Below the pieces are notes generated by a model that saw only the letters and a program-made list of their open reading frames with translations, was not told the DNA's origin and made no database searches. The position numbers and the translations under genes are program-made. From Anaerozeibacter quisquiliarum (GTDB lineage: Bacteria > Bacillota > Clostridia > Christensenellales > Aristaeellaceae), in the NCBI GenBank assembly GCA_051162045.1, contig JBISDI010000044.1: a stretch of DNA of 30,973 bases; one strand, given 5' to 3'. Positions 12,968-21,367 of this stretch are shown here, piece after piece (within the stretch, counting starts at the first letter, position 1; each line of letters opens with the position of its first letter).

Positions 12968-14858
12968 GATGAAGAAGCTCACGCTGTTGGGGCTAAACCG
13001 TGATAAACACCGGCTGCTCAAGGCGCTGCAGCGCCTTTCTTGTGTGGAGATCGTGGCGCAGGACGCGGCCGAAGAGCGCCCGGCACCCGAGCTCGAAGAG
13101 AGGCGCGCGCAGGAGTTGAGCCAGCGGATCGCGCGGCTCGACCTGGCGATATCGCGGCTGGCGGCGTTCGACTCGAACAAGCCGGGGCTGCTGTCCGTGC
13201 GCCCCGAGGCCGGCGACGACCAGGTCGCCGCGGCGCTGGGCGCGGCGGGCGAGGTCATGGAGGTCGTCGATCGGCTGGAGGAGATCGAGCGTACGCGCGG
13301 CGAGCTGCGCGCGCGCGAGGCGCGGGAGAAGGCGCTGCTTGCCCAGCTTACGCCCTGGGAGGCGCTGGACCTGCCGCTCGAGGAGACCAGGGAGACCCGA
13401 TCGGCCGAGGTGTTGTTGGCGACCATGCCGCTTCGGGGCTGGCCCGTGCTCGAGCAGGGCTGCGCGCGCCTGAACGCGGTCTGCGTCCAGCAGGTGCCGG
13501 GCGGGCGCGAAGGGGTGAACGCGCTGATCGCGCTGCACAAGTCCGAGGCGGAGGCGTTGGGCGCGCTGATGCGCGAGGCGGGCGCGGCGCGCGTGTACTT
13601 TGAGGGGCTGACCGGCACCGCGGCGTTGGCAATCGACCAGGCAAACGGACGGCTTGCGCGCCTGGACGAGGTGCGCGCGCAGCTGACCGAGGAAGTGCGC
13701 AAGCTGGGCGAGCATCTGCCGCGCATGCGGCTGCTGCGCGACATCGAGGCCGCCGAGCGCGACCGGGTGGTCGGCGCGCTCAAGTGCGCAAATACGCAGT
13801 CGGCGTTCCTGCTGACCGGCTGGCTGCCCGCGAACCGGCAGCAGGCGGTCGAGGCCGAGATCAAAAAGATCGCGCCCATCTGCGAACTGACATTGGAAGA
13901 CCCCGCCGAGGGCGAACAGCCCCCGACTTTTTTGGTGAACAAGTCCTACGTGCGTCCGTTTGAGAGCATCGTCAAGATGTTCTCGATGCCCGACCCGAAC
14001 GGGTTCGACCCCACCTTCATCATGATGCCGTTCTGGGTGTGCTTCTTCGGCATGATGGTGTCCGACGCCGCCTATGGCATCATTCTGGGCGTGGCGGCCT
14101 CCTACATCTATGTGAAGCTCAGGGGCCGCGGGATCGGCCAGATGGCGTTCATCCTGGCGCTGGGCGGCCTGTCCACGGTGTTCTGGGGCGCGATGTACGG
14201 CGGCTGGTTCTCGATCGAGGGCATTCCGGCGCTGCTGCTGGTGCCGATGGAGGACCCGATCGGCATGCTGGCGCTGTGTATGGGGCTGGGCGCGCTGCAC
14301 CTGTTCACCGGGCTCGGGGTGGCCGCCTATATGAACATCCGGCGCGGCAAGCCGCTGGATGCCCTGCTGGATCAGGGCAGTTGGATGATGCTGCTGATCG
14401 GCCTTGCGTTGCTGGCCGTGTCAAAGAGCGTGGGCATGGTGCTGTCAATCGCGGGCGCTGCGGGCATCGTCCTGTTCGCCAGGCGCGACAAGCCCAACTT
14501 CTTCAAGCGCATCCTGGGCGGGCTGGGCGCGCTGTACGGCGTGAGCGGCTACCTATCGGACCTTCTGTCCTACGCGCGGCTGTTTGGCATGGGCCTGGCG
14601 ACCGGCGTCATCGGCATGGTGTTCAACACCTTGGCCGGCATGATGTGGGGCAGCCCGGCGGGCTCGGCCGCCGCGATCCTGATCCTGGTGGTGGGGCACA
14701 CGTTCAACCTGTTCATCAACGCGTTGGGCGCGTACGTGCATTCGTGCCGGTTGCAGTTTATCGAGTTCTTCGGCAAGTTCTACGAGATGGGCGGGCGCGA
14801 CTTCAGCCCGCTCGCGGTGAACGGCCGCTATGTGGACATCCGGGGCGAGGAGTTTTAG
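12954..14858 (+). CDS. ntpI: V-type ATPase subunit I (a subunit)
   Basis: Membrane stator subunit of 634 aa that forms the ion half-channels against the c-ring. The N-terminal half (to about residue 330) is soluble and alpha-helical/coiled-coil, starting MAIAEMKKLTLLGL. The C-terminal half begins after PPTFLVNKSYVRPFESIV and PNGFDPTF, and contains about seven or eight membrane helices. The highly conserved LSYARLFGMGLA has the essential-type Arg at residue 542. ATG 12954 overlaps the previous gene and has AAGGA upstream; an ATG at 12969 is an alternative. The next gene is subunit K. Confidence 0.95.
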   Translation: MAIAEMKKLTLLGLNRDKHRLLKALQRLSCVEIVAQDAAEERPAPELEERRAQELSQRIARLDLAISRLAAFDSNKPGLLSVRPEAGDDQVAAALGAAGEVMEVVDRLEEIERTRGELRAREAREKALLAQLTPWEALDLPLEETRETRSAEVLLATMPLRGWPVLEQGCARLNAVCVQQVPGGREGVNALIALHKSEAEALGALMREAGAARVYFEGLTGTAALAIDQANGRLARLDEVRAQLTEEVRKLGEHLPRMRLLRDIEAAERDRVVGALKCANTQSAFLLTGWLPANRQQAVEAEIKKIAPICELTLEDPAEGEQPPTFLVNKSYVRPFESIVKMFSMPDPNGFDPTFIMMPFWVCFFGMMVSDAAYGIILGVAASYIYVKLRGRGIGQMAFILALGGLSTVFWGAMYGGWFSIEGIPALLLVPMEDPIGMLALCMGLGALHLFTGLGVAAYMNIRRGKPLDALLDQGSWMMLLIGLALLAVSKSVGMVLSIAGAAGIVLFARRDKPNFFKRILGGLGALYGVSGYLSDLLSYARLFGMGLATGVIGMVFNTLAGMMWGSPAGSAAAILILVVGHTFNLFINALGAYVHSCRLQFIEFFGKFYEMGGRDFSPLAVNGRYVDIRGEEF

Positions 14859-14917
14859 CCAACTCGCGGCGCGGTGCCGCTTATATGAATTGAAACGAAA
14901 TGGGGAGGGCATTACGT

Positions 14918-15409
14918 ATGGAATTCATCGGTGTGGGTCAGTTCTTCGCGCTGCTGGGGGCGGCGCTTGCCGTGTTGCTCGCGGGCATCGGCTCGGCCAG
15001 GGGCGTGGGCATCGCGGGCGAGACCGCGACCGGCGTGCTCGCCGAGAACCCCGACGTGTTCGGCCAGGCGATGGTGTTGCAGCTGCTGCCCGGTACGCAG
15101 GGCATCTACGGCTTCCTGATCGGCTTCATCGTGATGCTCAAGCTCAATGTGCTGGGCGGCATGGTGGCCGTCACGCTGTCCGAGGGGTTGTGGATCCTGG
15201 TCGGCTGCATGCCGGTGGCCATCGTCGGCCTGATCTCCGCGATCTATCAGGGCAAGGTGGCCGCGGCCGGCATCTGCCTCCTGGGCAAGCGTCCCGAGGC
15301 CGGCGGCCAGGGCATCACGCTGACCGTCATGGTCGAGACCTACGCGGTGCTGGCGCTGCTGGCGTCGTTCCTGATCGTGCAGTTCCTGCCGATTGCATCG
15401 CTGGCGTAG
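14918..15409 (+). CDS. ntpK: V-type ATPase subunit K (c-ring proteolipid), sodium-type
   Basis: Rotor-ring proteolipid of 163 aa made of two fused helical hairpins (four membrane helices), as in Enterococcus hirae NtpK. The ion-binding Glu is E140 in MVETYAVLALL. L57, T60 and Q61 (LLPGTQG) and Q111 (AIYQGKVAAAG) occupy the same relative positions as the E. hirae Na+ ligands L61, T64, Q65, Q110 and E139. A sodium-translocating enzyme is therefore likely. The first hairpin has no ionisable acid in its outer helix, as in other V-type K subunits. ATG 14918 has GGGGAGGG 8 bp upstream. The gap of about 60 bp before it holds no other feature. Confidence 0.95.
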   Translation: MEFIGVGQFFALLGAALAVLLAGIGSARGVGIAGETATGVLAENPDVFGQAMVLQLLPGTQGIYGFLIGFIVMLKLNVLGGMVAVTLSEGLWILVGCMPVAIVGLISAIYQGKVAAAGICLLGKRPEAGGQGITLTVMVETYAVLALLASFLIVQFLPIASLA

Positions 15410-15421
15410 CCGGTCACGCGG

Positions 15422-15442
15422 ATCCGGCCGCGGCCGTATTCG
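15422..15442. repeat. Short GC-rich dispersed repeat (copy 1)
   Basis: This 21-bp intergenic word (ATCCGGC-C-GCGGCCGTAT-T-CG) recurs at 22020-22040 with only two differences. It is nearly palindromic around GGCCGCGGCC. It lies between subunit K and subunit E genes and may be a REP-like genomic repeat. Confidence 0.45.
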
Positions 15443-15478
15443 CATGAGCGGGGCTACGGGGGAAGGGAGAGGACCCGA

Positions 15479-16072
15479 TTGAACGCACAGGCCATTACCG
15501 AAAAGATCATCGAGGAGGCGCGCGCCGCCGCCGCCGACGTGCTGCGCGAAGCGAGCGAGAAGATCGACCGCATTCACGCCGAAGCCGAGCGCGAGGCCGA
15601 GCGCAAGCGCGAGGCCGCGGCGGAGCTTGCGGACGCCCAGGCGGCTCAGCTGCGCGATCGCATGCTGCGCATGGCCGAGCTCGATCAGAAAAAGGCGCTG
15701 CTTAAGGTCAAGCGCGAGGTGATCGACGAGGCCTTTGGGGACGCGCTTGCGCGGATGCATAAAATGGATGCCGACCAAAAGAAGGACTTTTTCGAGCGGC
15801 TGCTGCTCGCGGCCAGCGAGCAGGGCGAGCAGCTGGTGGTGGGCCGGGCCGACCGCGCGCTATTCGACGAGGCCTATATGACGAGGCTGAACGCGGCGCT
15901 GCGAAAGGCGGGCAAGCCACCCGTAGAGCTGTCGGACGAGGTGGGCGACGGCGGGGGTTTCGTGCTCCGGCGCGGGGGACTCGCGGTCAGCTGCACCTTC
16001 GAGTCGGTGCTCGATGAACAGAGGCCCCGGCTCGAGGCCGAGGTGGCGGCCGCGCTGTTCGGCGCGTCATGA
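15479..16072 (+). CDS. ntpE: V-type ATPase subunit E (peripheral stalk)
   Basis: Peripheral-stalk subunit of 197 aa. The first ~90 residues are a continuous charged coiled coil (ITEKIIEEARAAAADVL, then AEAEREAERKREAAAEL). The globular C-terminal part carries the family-typical DGGGFVLRRGGLAVSCTFESVLDEQRPRLEAEVAAALF. It begins at TTG 15479, with GGGAGAGG 6 bp upstream; no ATG fits. The upstream 69-bp gap contains the 15422 repeat. It pairs with the G/H subunit and binds the A3B3 head. Confidence 0.92.
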   Translation: MNAQAITEKIIEEARAAAADVLREASEKIDRIHAEAEREAERKREAAAELADAQAAQLRDRMLRMAELDQKKALLKVKREVIDEAFGDALARMHKMDADQKKDFFERLLLAASEQGEQLVVGRADRALFDEAYMTRLNAALRKAGKPPVELSDEVGDGGGFVLRRGGLAVSCTFESVLDEQRPRLEAEVAAALFGAS

Positions 16073-16088
16073 GATCGGAGGGATACGC

Positions 16089-17066
16089 TTGCCACAGCTG
16101 AGTTACGGCTTTGCGATCGGTCGCGTGCAGGTGCTTTCGAAATCGCTGCTCAGCGGGGCGGCGATTGGGCGGCTGCTCTCGCTCGATACGATCGAGGACG
16201 TGGCGCGCGCGCTGACCGAGCTTAATTGGGGCGATGTGCGCGGCGCCCGGGACATCGAGCAGGCCGCAGAACATCACGTGCAGGCCGCGGCCGCGCTGGT
16301 CAGGGACACTTCGCCCGACGCGGCGGCCACCGACTGCTTCCTGGTGCGCTACGACGCGCTCAATTTGAAATTGCTCGTCAAGGCGCGGGCGCTGGGTCAG
16401 CTGGACGGCCTGCCGCTCTCGCCGAACGGGCTGATCGATGCCCAGCGACTGCGCCGCGCGGTCGAGGAGCGGCGCTACGCCGAACTGCCCGATGAGTTCC
16501 TGGACGCGATGGAGCGGATCGAGGGGCGCATCGCCGTGAAGATGGATCCGCTGTTCGTCGACGCCGAATTGGACAAGGCGGCCCAGCGCTTCATCAACCG
16601 CAGGATCGAGGATACGAACGACGCGGTGATCCGCGCGTATTTTGCCGAGCGCACCTGTATGCTCAACCTGCTGATCGCGCTGCGCAGCCACGCGATCGGG
16701 CGCGACGGGGCGTTCGCGCGCGAGATGCTGCTGCCGGGCGGAACGCTGGACGAGGACGCGCTTGCACAGGTCGCGGACGCCCCCGAGCGCGCGGCGGCGC
16801 TTATCTCCGGCAAGCCCTACGCCGGGGCGCTGGCGGCGACGCTCAAGCGTACGCCCGTGGATTTGGCCGAGGTCGAAAAGGCCGTCGACGACCGCCTGGC
16901 GGGGCTGCTGAGCGGCCACAAAAATGAAACGCTGACCATCCGTCCGCTGGTGGGCTACCTGCTCGCGCGCGAGCGCGAGGCGGGTGCGGTGCGGCTGATC
17001 GCCACCGCGAAGGCGGCGAATGTGCCGATCACGACCATCGAGCGGCGGCTGCGCGCCATGTACTGA
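16089..17066 (+). CDS. ntpC: V-type ATPase subunit C (d-type rotor connector)
   Basis: Cytoplasmic connector of 325 aa that joins the central stalk (D-F) to the K ring. It is helical throughout, with the family features YGFAIGRVQVLSKSLLS at the start, FLVRYDALNLKLLVKAR near residue 85, and TNDAVIRAYFAERTCMLNLLIALR near 180-200. The C-terminus has PLVGYLLAREREAGAVRLIATAK. The start is TTG 16089 (MPQLSYGF), with GGAGGG (16077-16082) 6 bp upstream; an in-frame ATG at 16014 lies inside the E gene and is not credible. The gene follows E by 16 bp and precedes F by 16 bp. Confidence 0.93.
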   Translation: MPQLSYGFAIGRVQVLSKSLLSGAAIGRLLSLDTIEDVARALTELNWGDVRGARDIEQAAEHHVQAAAALVRDTSPDAAATDCFLVRYDALNLKLLVKARALGQLDGLPLSPNGLIDAQRLRRAVEERRYAELPDEFLDAMERIEGRIAVKMDPLFVDAELDKAAQRFINRRIEDTNDAVIRAYFAERTCMLNLLIALRSHAIGRDGAFAREMLLPGGTLDEDALAQVADAPERAAALISGKPYAGALAATLKRTPVDLAEVEKAVDDRLAGLLSGHKNETLTIRPLVGYLLAREREAGAVRLIATAKAANVPITTIERRLRAMY

Positions 17067-17082
17067 AAAGGGGGGCAGGCGG

Positions 17083-17409
17083 ATGTCAAATGAGATTGCG
17101 GTCGTCGGCGCCCGAGATGCGGTGCTGGCATTCAAGGCGCTGGGGCTCACGGTCTGCCCGGTGGCCGGCGCGCAGGAGGCCTCGGCGGAAGTGTTCCGCC
17201 TGGCCGAGGGCGGCGCGGCGGTGATCTTCATCACCGAGGAAGTGGCCGCCCAGATCGGGGAGACCATTTCGCGTTACAAATCCCGGGCGCTGCCGGCGAT
17301 CATCCCCATTCCCGGCGCGTCGGGCGCGACCGGCGAGGGCATGAGGCGCATTCGCGCGAACGTCGAGAAGGCCGTCGGCGCGGACATACTATTTAAGGGA
17401 GAGGGATAA
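17083..17409 (+). CDS. ntpG: V-type ATPase subunit F (central stalk)
   Basis: Small central-stalk subunit of 108 aa (called G in E. hirae nomenclature). The Rossmann-like pattern EIAVVGARDAVLAFKALGL, then AAVIFITEEVAAQI, with LPAIIPIPG in the middle of the second half, is characteristic. The ATG at 17083 follows AAGGGGGG at 17068-17075. It associates with subunit D to form the rotor shaft and stands directly ahead of the catalytic subunit gene (4-bp gap). Confidence 0.92.
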   Translation: MSNEIAVVGARDAVLAFKALGLTVCPVAGAQEASAEVFRLAEGGAAVIFITEEVAAQIGETISRYKSRALPAIIPIPGASGATGEGMRRIRANVEKAVGADILFKGEG

Positions 17410-17413
17410 GCCG

Positions 17414-19177
17414 ATGCGACAGGGAATCATCACGAAGGTCGCCGGGCCGCTGATCGTAGCCGAGCACATGGCGGACGCCACCATGTACGACGTGGTGCGC
17501 GTGTCCGAGCACGGGCTGATCGGCGAGATCATCGAGCTGCGCGGCGACCGCGCTTCCATACAGGTCTATGAGGAAACGGCGGGGTTGGGGCCGGGCGAAC
17601 CGGTCGTTTCGACCGGCGCGCCGCTGTCGGTGGAGCTCGGGCCGGGGCTGATCGAGTCGATCTTCGACGGCATCCAGCGCCCGCTGACCGCGATCCGCGC
17701 GAAGGCCGGCGACCGCATCACGCGCGGTGTACGCGTGAATTCGCTCGACCGCGAGCGGCTGTGGGTGTTCGAGCCTACCTGCAAGGTGGGTCAGCAGCTG
17801 TCCGCCGGCGACGTGCTGGGCACGGTCGATGAGACCGCGGTGGTTGTGCACAAGATCATGGTGCCGCCGGGCGTCGCGGGCGCGGTGGAGTTTATCCACA
17901 AGGGCAACGCCAAGCTTGAGGATGTGGTCGCAAGGCTGCGCACGGCGGGCGGCGAGCTGCACGAGATCACGATGCTGCAGCGCTGGCCGGTGCGCCGGGG
18001 GCGGCCCTACCGCGAGAAGCTGGCCCCGAACGAGCCGATGGTCACCGGGCAGCGCGTCATCGACACCTTCTTTCCGATCGCGCGCGGCGGCGTGGCGGCC
18101 GTGCCCGGCCCGTTCGGCAGCGGCAAGACCGTGGTGCAGCACCAGCTTGCGAAATGGGCCGACGCCGACATCATCGTGTACGTGGGCTGCGGCGAGCGCG
18201 GCAACGAGATGACCGACGTGCTGATGGAGTTCCCCGAATTGCACGACCCGCGCACCGGCGAGACGCTGATGAAGCGCACCGTGCTGATCGCCAATACCTC
18301 CGACATGCCGGTCGCGGCGCGCGAGGCCTCGATCTACACCGGCATCACGATCGCCGAGTACTACCGCGACATGGGCTACAAGGTCGCCATCATGGCCGAC
18401 TCCACCTCGCGCTGGGCCGAGGCGCTGCGCGAGATGTCGGGCCGGCTCGAGGAGATGCCGGGCGAGGAGGGCTATCCGGCCTACCTATCCAGCCGCATCG
18501 CCGAGTTCTACGAGCGCGCCGGCTGGGTCAGGTGCCTGGGCGGCGACGCGCGCGAGGGCGCGATTTCGGCGATCGGCGCGGTGTCGCCGCCGGGCGGCGA
18601 TATTTCCGAGCCGGTTTCGCAGGCCACGCTGCGCATCGTCAAGGTGTTCTGGGGGCTGTCGGCGGCTCTGGCCTACAAGCGCCACTTCCCCGCAATCGAC
18701 TGGCTGCAGAGCTATTCGCTGTACCTCGACCGCATGGAACAGTGGTTCAGCGACTTCGTCGCGCCCGACTGGAACGAAAAGCGCGCCGAGGCCATGCGCA
18801 TCCTTCAGGAAGAGGCCGAGCTCGACGAGATCGTGCGGCTCGTGGGCGTGGACGCGCTCAGCTTCAAGGACCGGCTCACGCTCGAAGTGGCGCGCATGAT
18901 CCGCGAGGACTATCTGCACCAAAACGCGTTCGACGAGGTGGACACCTACACCTCGCTCAAGAAGCAATACCGCATGCTGTCGCTGATCCTGGACTTCCAG
19001 GTCAAGGGACAGAAGGCGATTGCCGGAGGGGCCGATCTGTCGAAGGTTTCCGGCCTCAAGGTGCGCGAGCGCATCGGCCGTGCCAAGTACATCGCCGAGA
19101 CGGAGCTCCAGCAGTTCGACGCCATCGAGGCGGAACTGAACGATCAGATGGCCGCGCTCGGCGAAGGAGGGCTGTAA
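17414..19177 (+). CDS. ntpA: V-type ATPase catalytic subunit A
   Basis: Catalytic ATP-hydrolysing subunit of 587 aa, normal length. The N-terminal beta-barrel begins GIITKVAGPLIVAE. The A-type insert (non-homologous region) lies at about 110-190. The P-loop GPFGSGKTV is at residues 232-240 (Lys238), and the catalytic glutamate motif GERGNEM at 260-266. MADSTSRWAEALREMSGRLEEMPGEEGYPAYL follows in shortened form around residues 325-360. ATG 17414 is preceded by AAGGGAGAGG. Three copies alternate with B to form the head. The B gene follows one base after its stop. Confidence 0.98.
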   Translation: MRQGIITKVAGPLIVAEHMADATMYDVVRVSEHGLIGEIIELRGDRASIQVYEETAGLGPGEPVVSTGAPLSVELGPGLIESIFDGIQRPLTAIRAKAGDRITRGVRVNSLDRERLWVFEPTCKVGQQLSAGDVLGTVDETAVVVHKIMVPPGVAGAVEFIHKGNAKLEDVVARLRTAGGELHEITMLQRWPVRRGRPYREKLAPNEPMVTGQRVIDTFFPIARGGVAAVPGPFGSGKTVVQHQLAKWADADIIVYVGCGERGNEMTDVLMEFPELHDPRTGETLMKRTVLIANTSDMPVAAREASIYTGITIAEYYRDMGYKVAIMADSTSRWAEALREMSGRLEEMPGEEGYPAYLSSRIAEFYERAGWVRCLGGDAREGAISAIGAVSPPGGDISEPVSQATLRIVKVFWGLSAALAYKRHFPAIDWLQSYSLYLDRMEQWFSDFVAPDWNEKRAEAMRILQEEAELDEIVRLVGVDALSFKDRLTLEVARMIREDYLHQNAFDEVDTYTSLKKQYRMLSLILDFQVKGQKAIAGGADLSKVSGLKVRERIGRAKYIAETELQQFDAIEAELNDQMAALGEGGL

Positions 19178-19178
19178 C

Positions 19179-20558
19179 ATGCTGAAGGAATACTCCACCA
19201 TCCGCGAGGTGGTCGGCCCGCTGATGCTGGTCGAGGGCGTGAGCGGGGTCAAGTACGCCGAGCTGGTCGAGATCGAGCAGCAGAGCGGCGAAAAGCGCCT
19301 GGGCCGCGTGCTCGAGATCAGCGGCGACCGCGCGATGGTGCAGCTGTTTGAAAGCTCGCTGGGCCTCACGATCGAGTCTTCCAAGGCGCGCTTCCTCGGC
19401 CGCTCGATCGAGCTGTCGGTGTCGATGGACATGCTGGGCCGCGTGTTCGACGGGCTGGGCCGCCCGCGCGACGGCGGGCCCGAGATCATCCCCGAAATGC
19501 GCATGGACGTCAACGGCGCGCCGATCAACCCGGCCGCGCGCGACTACCCCGACGAGTTCATCCAGACCGGCATCTCGGCGATCGACGGGCTGAACACGCT
19601 GGTGCGCGGCCAGAAACTGCCGGTGTTCTCGGGGAGCGGACTTCCGCACGCGCAGCTCGCCGCTCAGATCGCGCGCCAGGCGAAGGTGCTCGGCGGCGGC
19701 TCCGAGAAGTTCGCCGTGGTGTTCGGCGCGATCGGCATCACCTTCGAGGAGGCCGACTTCTTCATCAGCGATTTCAGAAGGACCGGCGCGATCGACCGCA
19801 CGGTGCTGTTCATGAACCTGGCCAACGACCCGGCGATTGAGCGCATCAACACGCCGCGCATGGCGCTGACCGCCGCCGAGTACCTGGCGTATGAAAAGGA
19901 CATGCACGTGCTGGTCATCCTGACCGACATCACCAACTACGCCGAGGCGCTGCGCGAGGTGTCCGCCGCGCGTAAGGAGGTGCCGGGCCGGCGCGGCTAC
20001 CCCGGCTACCTGTACACCGACCTCGCCAGCCTCTACGAGCGCGCCGGGCGCATCCGCGGCAAGCGCGGCTCGGTCACCCAGATTCCCATCTTGACCATGC
20101 CCGAGGACGACAAGACCCATCCGATCCCCGACCTGACCGGCTACATCACCGAGGGTCAAATCATCCTGAGCCGCGAGCTGTACCGCAAGGGCTTGCAGCC
20201 GCCGATCGACGTGCTGCCGTCGCTCTCGCGCCTCAAGGACAAGGGCATCGGCGAGGGCAAGACGCGCGAGGATCACGCGCCCACGATGAACCAGCTGTTC
20301 TCGGCCTACTCGCGCGGCAAGGACGCCAAGGAGCTGGCGGTCATCCTGGGCGAGGCGGCGCTTTCCGAAATGGATAAGCTGTACGCCAGGTTCGCCGACG
20401 CCTTTGAGAAGGAGTACGTATCGCAGGGCTACGGGGCCAATCGCCCGGTCGAGGAGACGCTCGAGCTCGGCTGGAAGCTGCTTGCGATCCTACCCCGCTC
20501 CGAGCACAAGCGCATCCGCGACGACATGATCGACAAGTACTGGCCGAAGGAGGCGTAG
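19179..20558 (+). CDS. ntpB: V-type ATPase regulatory subunit B
   Basis: Nucleotide-binding but non-catalytic head subunit of 459 aa. It starts YSTIREVVGPLMLVEGV. In place of a P-loop it has SGSGLPHAQLAAQIARQA (around residue 148-166), as expected for B subunits. It also shows DRTVLFMNLANDPAIERI, the ITNYAEALREVSAARKEVPG segment and the GRRGYPGYLYTDLASLYERAG segment that contributes the arginine finger. ATG 19179 follows GGAGGG in the end of the A gene, so translation is probably coupled. Two bases separate it from the D gene. Confidence 0.98.
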   Translation: MLKEYSTIREVVGPLMLVEGVSGVKYAELVEIEQQSGEKRLGRVLEISGDRAMVQLFESSLGLTIESSKARFLGRSIELSVSMDMLGRVFDGLGRPRDGGPEIIPEMRMDVNGAPINPAARDYPDEFIQTGISAIDGLNTLVRGQKLPVFSGSGLPHAQLAAQIARQAKVLGGGSEKFAVVFGAIGITFEEADFFISDFRRTGAIDRTVLFMNLANDPAIERINTPRMALTAAEYLAYEKDMHVLVILTDITNYAEALREVSAARKEVPGRRGYPGYLYTDLASLYERAGRIRGKRGSVTQIPILTMPEDDKTHPIPDLTGYITEGQIILSRELYRKGLQPPIDVLPSLSRLKDKGIGEGKTREDHAPTMNQLFSAYSRGKDAKELAVILGEAALSEMDKLYARFADAFEKEYVSQGYGANRPVEETLELGWKLLAILPRSEHKRIRDDMIDKYWPKEA

Positions 20559-20560
20559 CC

Positions 20561-21193
20561 ATGGCGCGGATCAACGTCAATCCGACGCGCATGGAGCTGA
20601 CCCGCCTGAAAAGGCGGCTCAAGACCGCCGAGCGCGGGCACAAGCTGCTCAAGGACAAGCGCGACGAGATGATGCGCCGGTTCGTGCTGCTGGTGCGCGA
20701 AAACGCGCGGCTGCGCGCCGAGGTGGAGGACGCGCTTTCGAAGGCGCTGTCCGAGTTCGCATTGACCAGCGGCGTGATGCAACCCGCCATGCTCGAGGCC
20801 GCGGTGCTCTATCCGGCGCGCACCGCCGCGCTGACCGTGGGCCGGAACAACATCATGTCGGTCGAGGTGCCGAGCATCACGGTCGATCTTGAGAGCCTGA
20901 AGGAGGCGCAGCTGTCCTACGGCTTCGCCGAGACCTCGCCCGCGCTCGACGGCGCCATCGCGGGCCTGGCCGCCGTGCTCCCCGACATGATCCGGCTGGC
21001 CGAGATCGAGAAGGTGTGCAACCTGCTGGCCGACGAAATCGAAAAGACCCGCCGCCGCGTGAACGCGCTCGAATACGTGATGATCCCCGATCTCAACGAG
21101 ACGATCCGCTACATCACGATGAAGCTGGACGAGAACGAGCGCGGGGCGCTGACGCGACTGATGAAGGTGAAGGAAATGATTCAGGCGCGCTGA
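20561..21193 (+). CDS. ntpD: V-type ATPase subunit D (central rotor shaft)
   Basis: Rotor-shaft subunit of 210 aa made of two long terminal helices. The start, NVNPTRMELTRLKRRLKTAERGHKLLKDKRDEM (given in part), is diagnostic of the family. The C-terminal helix contains EIEKTRRRVNALEYVMIPDLN. ATG 20561 lies 2 bp after the B stop, with GAAGGAGG just upstream. It is the last V-ATPase gene, and a long hairpin follows 20 bp later. Confidence 0.97.
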   Translation: MARINVNPTRMELTRLKRRLKTAERGHKLLKDKRDEMMRRFVLLVRENARLRAEVEDALSKALSEFALTSGVMQPAMLEAAVLYPARTAALTVGRNNIMSVEVPSITVDLESLKEAQLSYGFAETSPALDGAIAGLAAVLPDMIRLAEIEKVCNLLADEIEKTRRRVNALEYVMIPDLNETIRYITMKLDENERGALTRLMKVKEMIQAR

Positions 21194-21212
21194 CGCGAGA
21201 GAATGGAAATTT

Positions 21213-21242
21213 GAGCGGGGAGGGCTACGGCCCTCCCCGCTC
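21213..21242 (+). terminator. Hairpin ending the V-ATPase operon
   Basis: GAGCGGGGAGGG (21213-21224) is perfectly complementary to CCCTCCCCGCTC (21231-21242), leaving a 6-nt loop CTACGG. This 12-bp GC stem lies 20 bp after ntpD. A T-tract is lacking, but position and strength support termination or 3'-end stabilisation. Confidence 0.65.
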
Positions 21243-21345
21243 CCCCGTAGGGGGTATGCCCGCTTGGGCTACGCGTCAAACAGGCTCGGGCGACCTGAGG
21301 TTGCCCCTGCGGCGTTACACCCATGTCCGGGGCTTTACCCCGCAC
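21243..21345. repeat. Run of small hairpins upstream of the GNAT gene
   Basis: After the operon terminator come CCCCC-gta-GGGGG (about 21242-21254), GCCC-gctt-GGGC (about 21259-21270), an imperfect GGGCGACCT/AGGTTGCCC palindrome (about 21288-21306) and GGGG-cttta-CCCC (about 21328-21342). The chain of self-complementary words is denser than chance would suggest and resembles the run at 22057-22207. Confidence 0.45.
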
Positions 21346-21367
21346 TTGCATGAAAGAAGGCTCGCCG

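Noticed and set aside
11507..13942. 811-codon open frame on the minus strand
   Set aside because: It lies opposite upp and the first V-ATPase genes, whose families are certain. Its sequence is low-complexity Ser/Arg/Pro text typical of antisense frames in GC-rich DNA, and it has no ribosome site.
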